DNA of 14,478 nucleotides from an uncultured Lachnospiraceae bacterium. GTDB lineage: Bacteria; Bacillota; Clostridia; Lachnospirales; Lachnospiraceae. The DNA lies in assembly GCA_900313435.1 (NCBI GenBank), contig OMRF01000150.1, forward strand, positions 1 to 14,478, read 5' to 3'. Positions 12,596-14,478 of this stretch are shown here, piece after piece (within the stretch, counting starts at the first letter, position 1; each line of letters starts with the position of its first letter). The position numbers were made by a program, and so were the translations under genes. The notes below the pieces were generated by a model. That model saw nothing but the letters and a program-made list of their open reading frames with translations, was not told where the DNA came from and made no database searches.

Positions 12596-13854
12596 AGAAA
12601 AAGCCCGTTAACGGAATGAGGGACATATTGCCGGAAGAAGCGTATCTTCGCGACTATGTGACAAATGTCATAAAGGAGACTTACCGCTCATTCGGTTTCA
12701 CGCCCATAGAGACCCCTCTTCTTGAAGAGATAGGAAATCTTTCAAACGACCAGGGCGGCGAAAATGAAAAGCTGATATTCAAGGTCTTGAAGAGAGGCGA
12801 AAAGCTTGATCTTTCGGGCGATGTCAGGGAGGAGGACATCGTGGACTACGGGATCCGCTATGACCTTACGGTTCCCCTTTCCCGCTTCTTTGCAAATAAT
12901 GAAAATGACTTAAAAAAGCCCTTCAAGGCGCTTCAGATAGGCCCGGTCTTTCGTGCCGACAGGCCGCAGAAGGGCCGCTACCGTGAATTTACCCAGTGCG
13001 ACATAGATATAATAGGCGAGCCTTCTTATCTTGCGGAGTGCGAGCTCATCACGGCAACCTCAAAGGCTCTTTCTGCTCTTTCATTCAAGGGCTTTAAGAT
13101 AATAATAAACGACAGGCGCCTTCTTACAGGAATGGCGAAATACGCCGGCTTTCCGGATGACGGCCACACGAAGCTCTTCATAATCCTTGACAAGCTTGAT
13201 AAGATCGGGCTTTCCGGGGTAAGAGACGAGCTTCTGGAATCAGGCTTTTCAAAAGACTCCATAGAAAAGTATTTATCTTTATTTGAAGCCCTGTCCGGAA
13301 AAGAGGATGTAAAAGAAGCGCTTCTTATATTGGAAGAAAAGATGGGAGATTCTTTCCCGAAAGACGCAGGCGATGATCTTTCAAGGATCAGCAAGATCGT
13401 ACAGTCTGAGGATGTAAAGGAAGCAGACTTTCGGCTGGTCTTTGACCCGACCCTGGTCCGGGGCATGGGTTATTACACGGGACCGGTGTTTGAGATAAGG
13501 ATAGAGGAGCTTTCCATATCCTGCGGCGGCGGAGGGCGCTATGATAATATGGTAGGGCTCTTCTCGGGACACCCCACTCCTGCCTGCGGCTTTTCGATAG
13601 GGTTTGAGAGGATAATCCTCCTTCTTAAGGAAAGAGGCTTTGTGATCCCGGGCGATGCAAAGAAGATCGCGATATTACTTGATAAGGGGCTTTCAGAGGA
13701 TGAACTTATGGAAGCCTATAAGGAAGCAGCAAAGCTTCGGAAGGAAGGAAACACTGTCCTTGTGGAAAGGCTTCAGAAGAATAAGAAGTTCCAGAAGGAG
13801 ATTTTGACAAACGAAGGCTATTCGGAGGTTATTGAAAAATGGCAGAGTCGATGA
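12586..13854 (+). CDS. hisS: Histidyl-tRNA synthetase
   Basis: HisRS charges tRNA-His with histidine in the cytoplasm as a dimer. In the 422 residues I see 'GMRDILPEEA' (10-19), 'RYDLTVPLSRF' (91-101), class II motif 2 'FRADRPQKGRYREFTQCDIDIIG' (in part, 122-144), the histidine signature 'LVRGMGYYTGPVFEI' (290-304), 'CGGGGRYDNMVG' (313-324) and motif 3 'GFSIGFERI' (335-343). 'ADRPQKGRYREF' resembles the eukaryote-like HisRS branch. The anticodon-binding C-terminal domain is only about 65 residues (358-422), shorter than the roughly 90 of the standard bacterial type. It ends in 'KNKKFQKEILTNEGYSEV', which I remember as usual in Lachnospiraceae HisRS, so this is likely a lineage trait and not a truncation. 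It overlaps hemZ by 10 bases and aspS by 16. Confidence 0.94.
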   Translation: MALKKKPVNGMRDILPEEAYLRDYVTNVIKETYRSFGFTPIETPLLEEIGNLSNDQGGENEKLIFKVLKRGEKLDLSGDVREEDIVDYGIRYDLTVPLSRFFANNENDLKKPFKALQIGPVFRADRPQKGRYREFTQCDIDIIGEPSYLAECELITATSKALSALSFKGFKIIINDRRLLTGMAKYAGFPDDGHTKLFIILDKLDKIGLSGVRDELLESGFSKDSIEKYLSLFEALSGKEDVKEALLILEEKMGDSFPKDAGDDLSRISKIVQSEDVKEADFRLVFDPTLVRGMGYYTGPVFEIRIEELSISCGGGGRYDNMVGLFSGHPTPACGFSIGFERIILLLKERGFVIPGDAKKIAILLDKGLSEDELMEAYKEAAKLRKEGNTVLVERLQKNKKFQKEILTNEGYSEVIEKWQSR

Positions 13855-14478
13855 CGGGGCTTAAGCGTAGCAGCCGCTGCGCTTTGGTCTCTGAGAATGA
13901 TATAGGAAAAGAACTTACACTTATGGGCTGGGTACAGAGGCGAAGGAACCTTGGAGCCCTTATATTTGTTGATCTTCGCGACATCTCCGGACTCATCCAG
14001 ATACTCTTTGATGAAGACGTATGCGGGAAAGAGGCTTTTGAAAAGGCATCCACCCTCCGGAGCGAATTTGTGATAGCGGTGACGGGAACCCTTCAGAAGA
14101 GGGGCGGCGCCGTGAATAATGATCTTACGACCGGCGCGCTTGAGCTTTTGGCCAAAGACATAAGGATATTGTCGGAAGCCGAGACCCCCGTATTCCCTAT
14201 CGAAGACGATATCAATACAAAAGAAGATATAAGGCTTAAATACAGGAGCCTTGATCTTCGGCGCCCCGTGATCCAGAGGAATCTCATCTTAAGGTCAAAG
14301 GTAATGCAGTCGGTACGCTCCTTCCTTACGGAAGAGGGCTTCCTTGAGATAGAGACCCCTATGCTCACAAAGTCTACTCCCGAGGGCGCAAGGGATTATC
14401 TTGTACCTTCCCGTATCCATCACGGCGAATTCTACGCCCTGCCTCAGAGTCCCCAGCTTTTCAAGCAGCTTCTCATGG
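13839..14478 (+). CDS. aspS: Aspartyl-tRNA synthetase, N-terminal part (3' end outside window)
   Basis: The frame is open from ATG 13839 to the window end, giving 213 codons. The N-terminal OB-fold anticodon-binding domain (about 8-112) shows 'LMGWVQRRRNLGALIFVDLRD' (in part, 28-48), followed by 'LKYRSLDLRRPVIQ' (133-146) and class II motif 1 around 'FLEIETPMLTKSTPEGARD' (168-186), then 'ALPQSPQLFKQLLM' (200-213). These are the bacterial AspS hallmarks; AspS charges tRNA-Asp in the cytoplasm. ATG 13839 is preferred because GGAGG (13824-13828) lies ten bases upstream. An in-frame ATG at 13851 would share ATGA with the hisS stop but lacks a ribosome binding site. The gene follows hisS with a 16-base overlap, the common hisS-aspS pair of Firmicutes. 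Whether it is the discriminating or non-discriminating type cannot be judged from this part. Confidence 0.95.
   Translation, partial: MAESMTGLKRSSRCALVSENDIGKELTLMGWVQRRRNLGALIFVDLRDISGLIQILFDEDVCGKEAFEKASTLRSEFVIAVTGTLQKRGGAVNNDLTTGALELLAKDIRILSEAETPVFPIEDDINTKEDIRLKYRSLDLRRPVIQRNLILRSKVMQSVRSFLTEEGFLEIETPMLTKSTPEGARDYLVPSRIHHGEFYALPQSPQLFKQLLM

Noticed and set aside
13851..13853. ATG 13851 as the aspS start
   Set aside because: It gives an attractive ATGA overlap with hisS, but lacks a ribosome binding site, while ATG 13839 has GGAGG at ten bases.

Overview
The window looks like a chromosomal segment of an anaerobic Clostridia-type Firmicute, most likely a Lachnospiraceae relative. I judge this from the gene families and order (rel, MBL hydrolase, hemZ, hisS, aspS), the strong AGGAGG-type ribosome binding sites, the heavy use of ATA, AGG and CTT codons, and a base composition near 50% GC by eye. 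It is almost entirely coding. There is no tRNA, rRNA, CRISPR array or transposase gene, and no gap between genes exceeds about 115 bases. The species assignment is inference.

Layout. (1) Bases 1-1442 hold the 3' end of a LacI-type sensor/periplasmic-binding-fold gene overlapping a FliB-type flagellin lysine N-methylase gene. (2) A perfect 33-bp palindrome follows, then a good promoter, then a three-gene overlapping operon (1556-3467): a CarD-like regulator, a membrane-anchored N-acetylmuramoyl-L-alanine amidase and a PAP2 phosphatase. (3) One gene on the minus strand, a uridine-phosphorylase-like enzyme (3457-4224), overlaps the PAP2 gene tail to tail and diverges from guaB. (4) From 4313 to the end all genes read on the plus strand and are tightly packed: guaB, a eukaryotic (HIS6)-type hisA, a second copy of the palindrome, dapF, a GNAT acetyltransferase, rel, an MBL-fold hydrolase, hemZ, hisS and the 5' part of aspS.

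How the genes fit together. The long plus-strand run joins GTP synthesis (guaB), a histidine-pathway isomerase whose pathway releases the purine intermediate AICAR, diaminopimelate supply for the wall (dapF), the (p)ppGpp alarmone enzyme (rel) and two aminoacyl-tRNA synthetases. Most junctions overlap by 1-16 bases, which suggests translational coupling. The carD operon puts a transcription regulator with two cell-envelope enzymes.

Most of the window is conserved housekeeping sequence. The least explained feature is the pair of near-identical GC-rich palindromes, each placed directly at a stop codon and differing only at the central base within the shared 34 bp. The other points worth following are the eukaryotic-type HisA coupled to guaB, the FliB homologue with no flagellar genes in view, the long N-terminal extension of Rel and the small C-terminal domain of HisRS.
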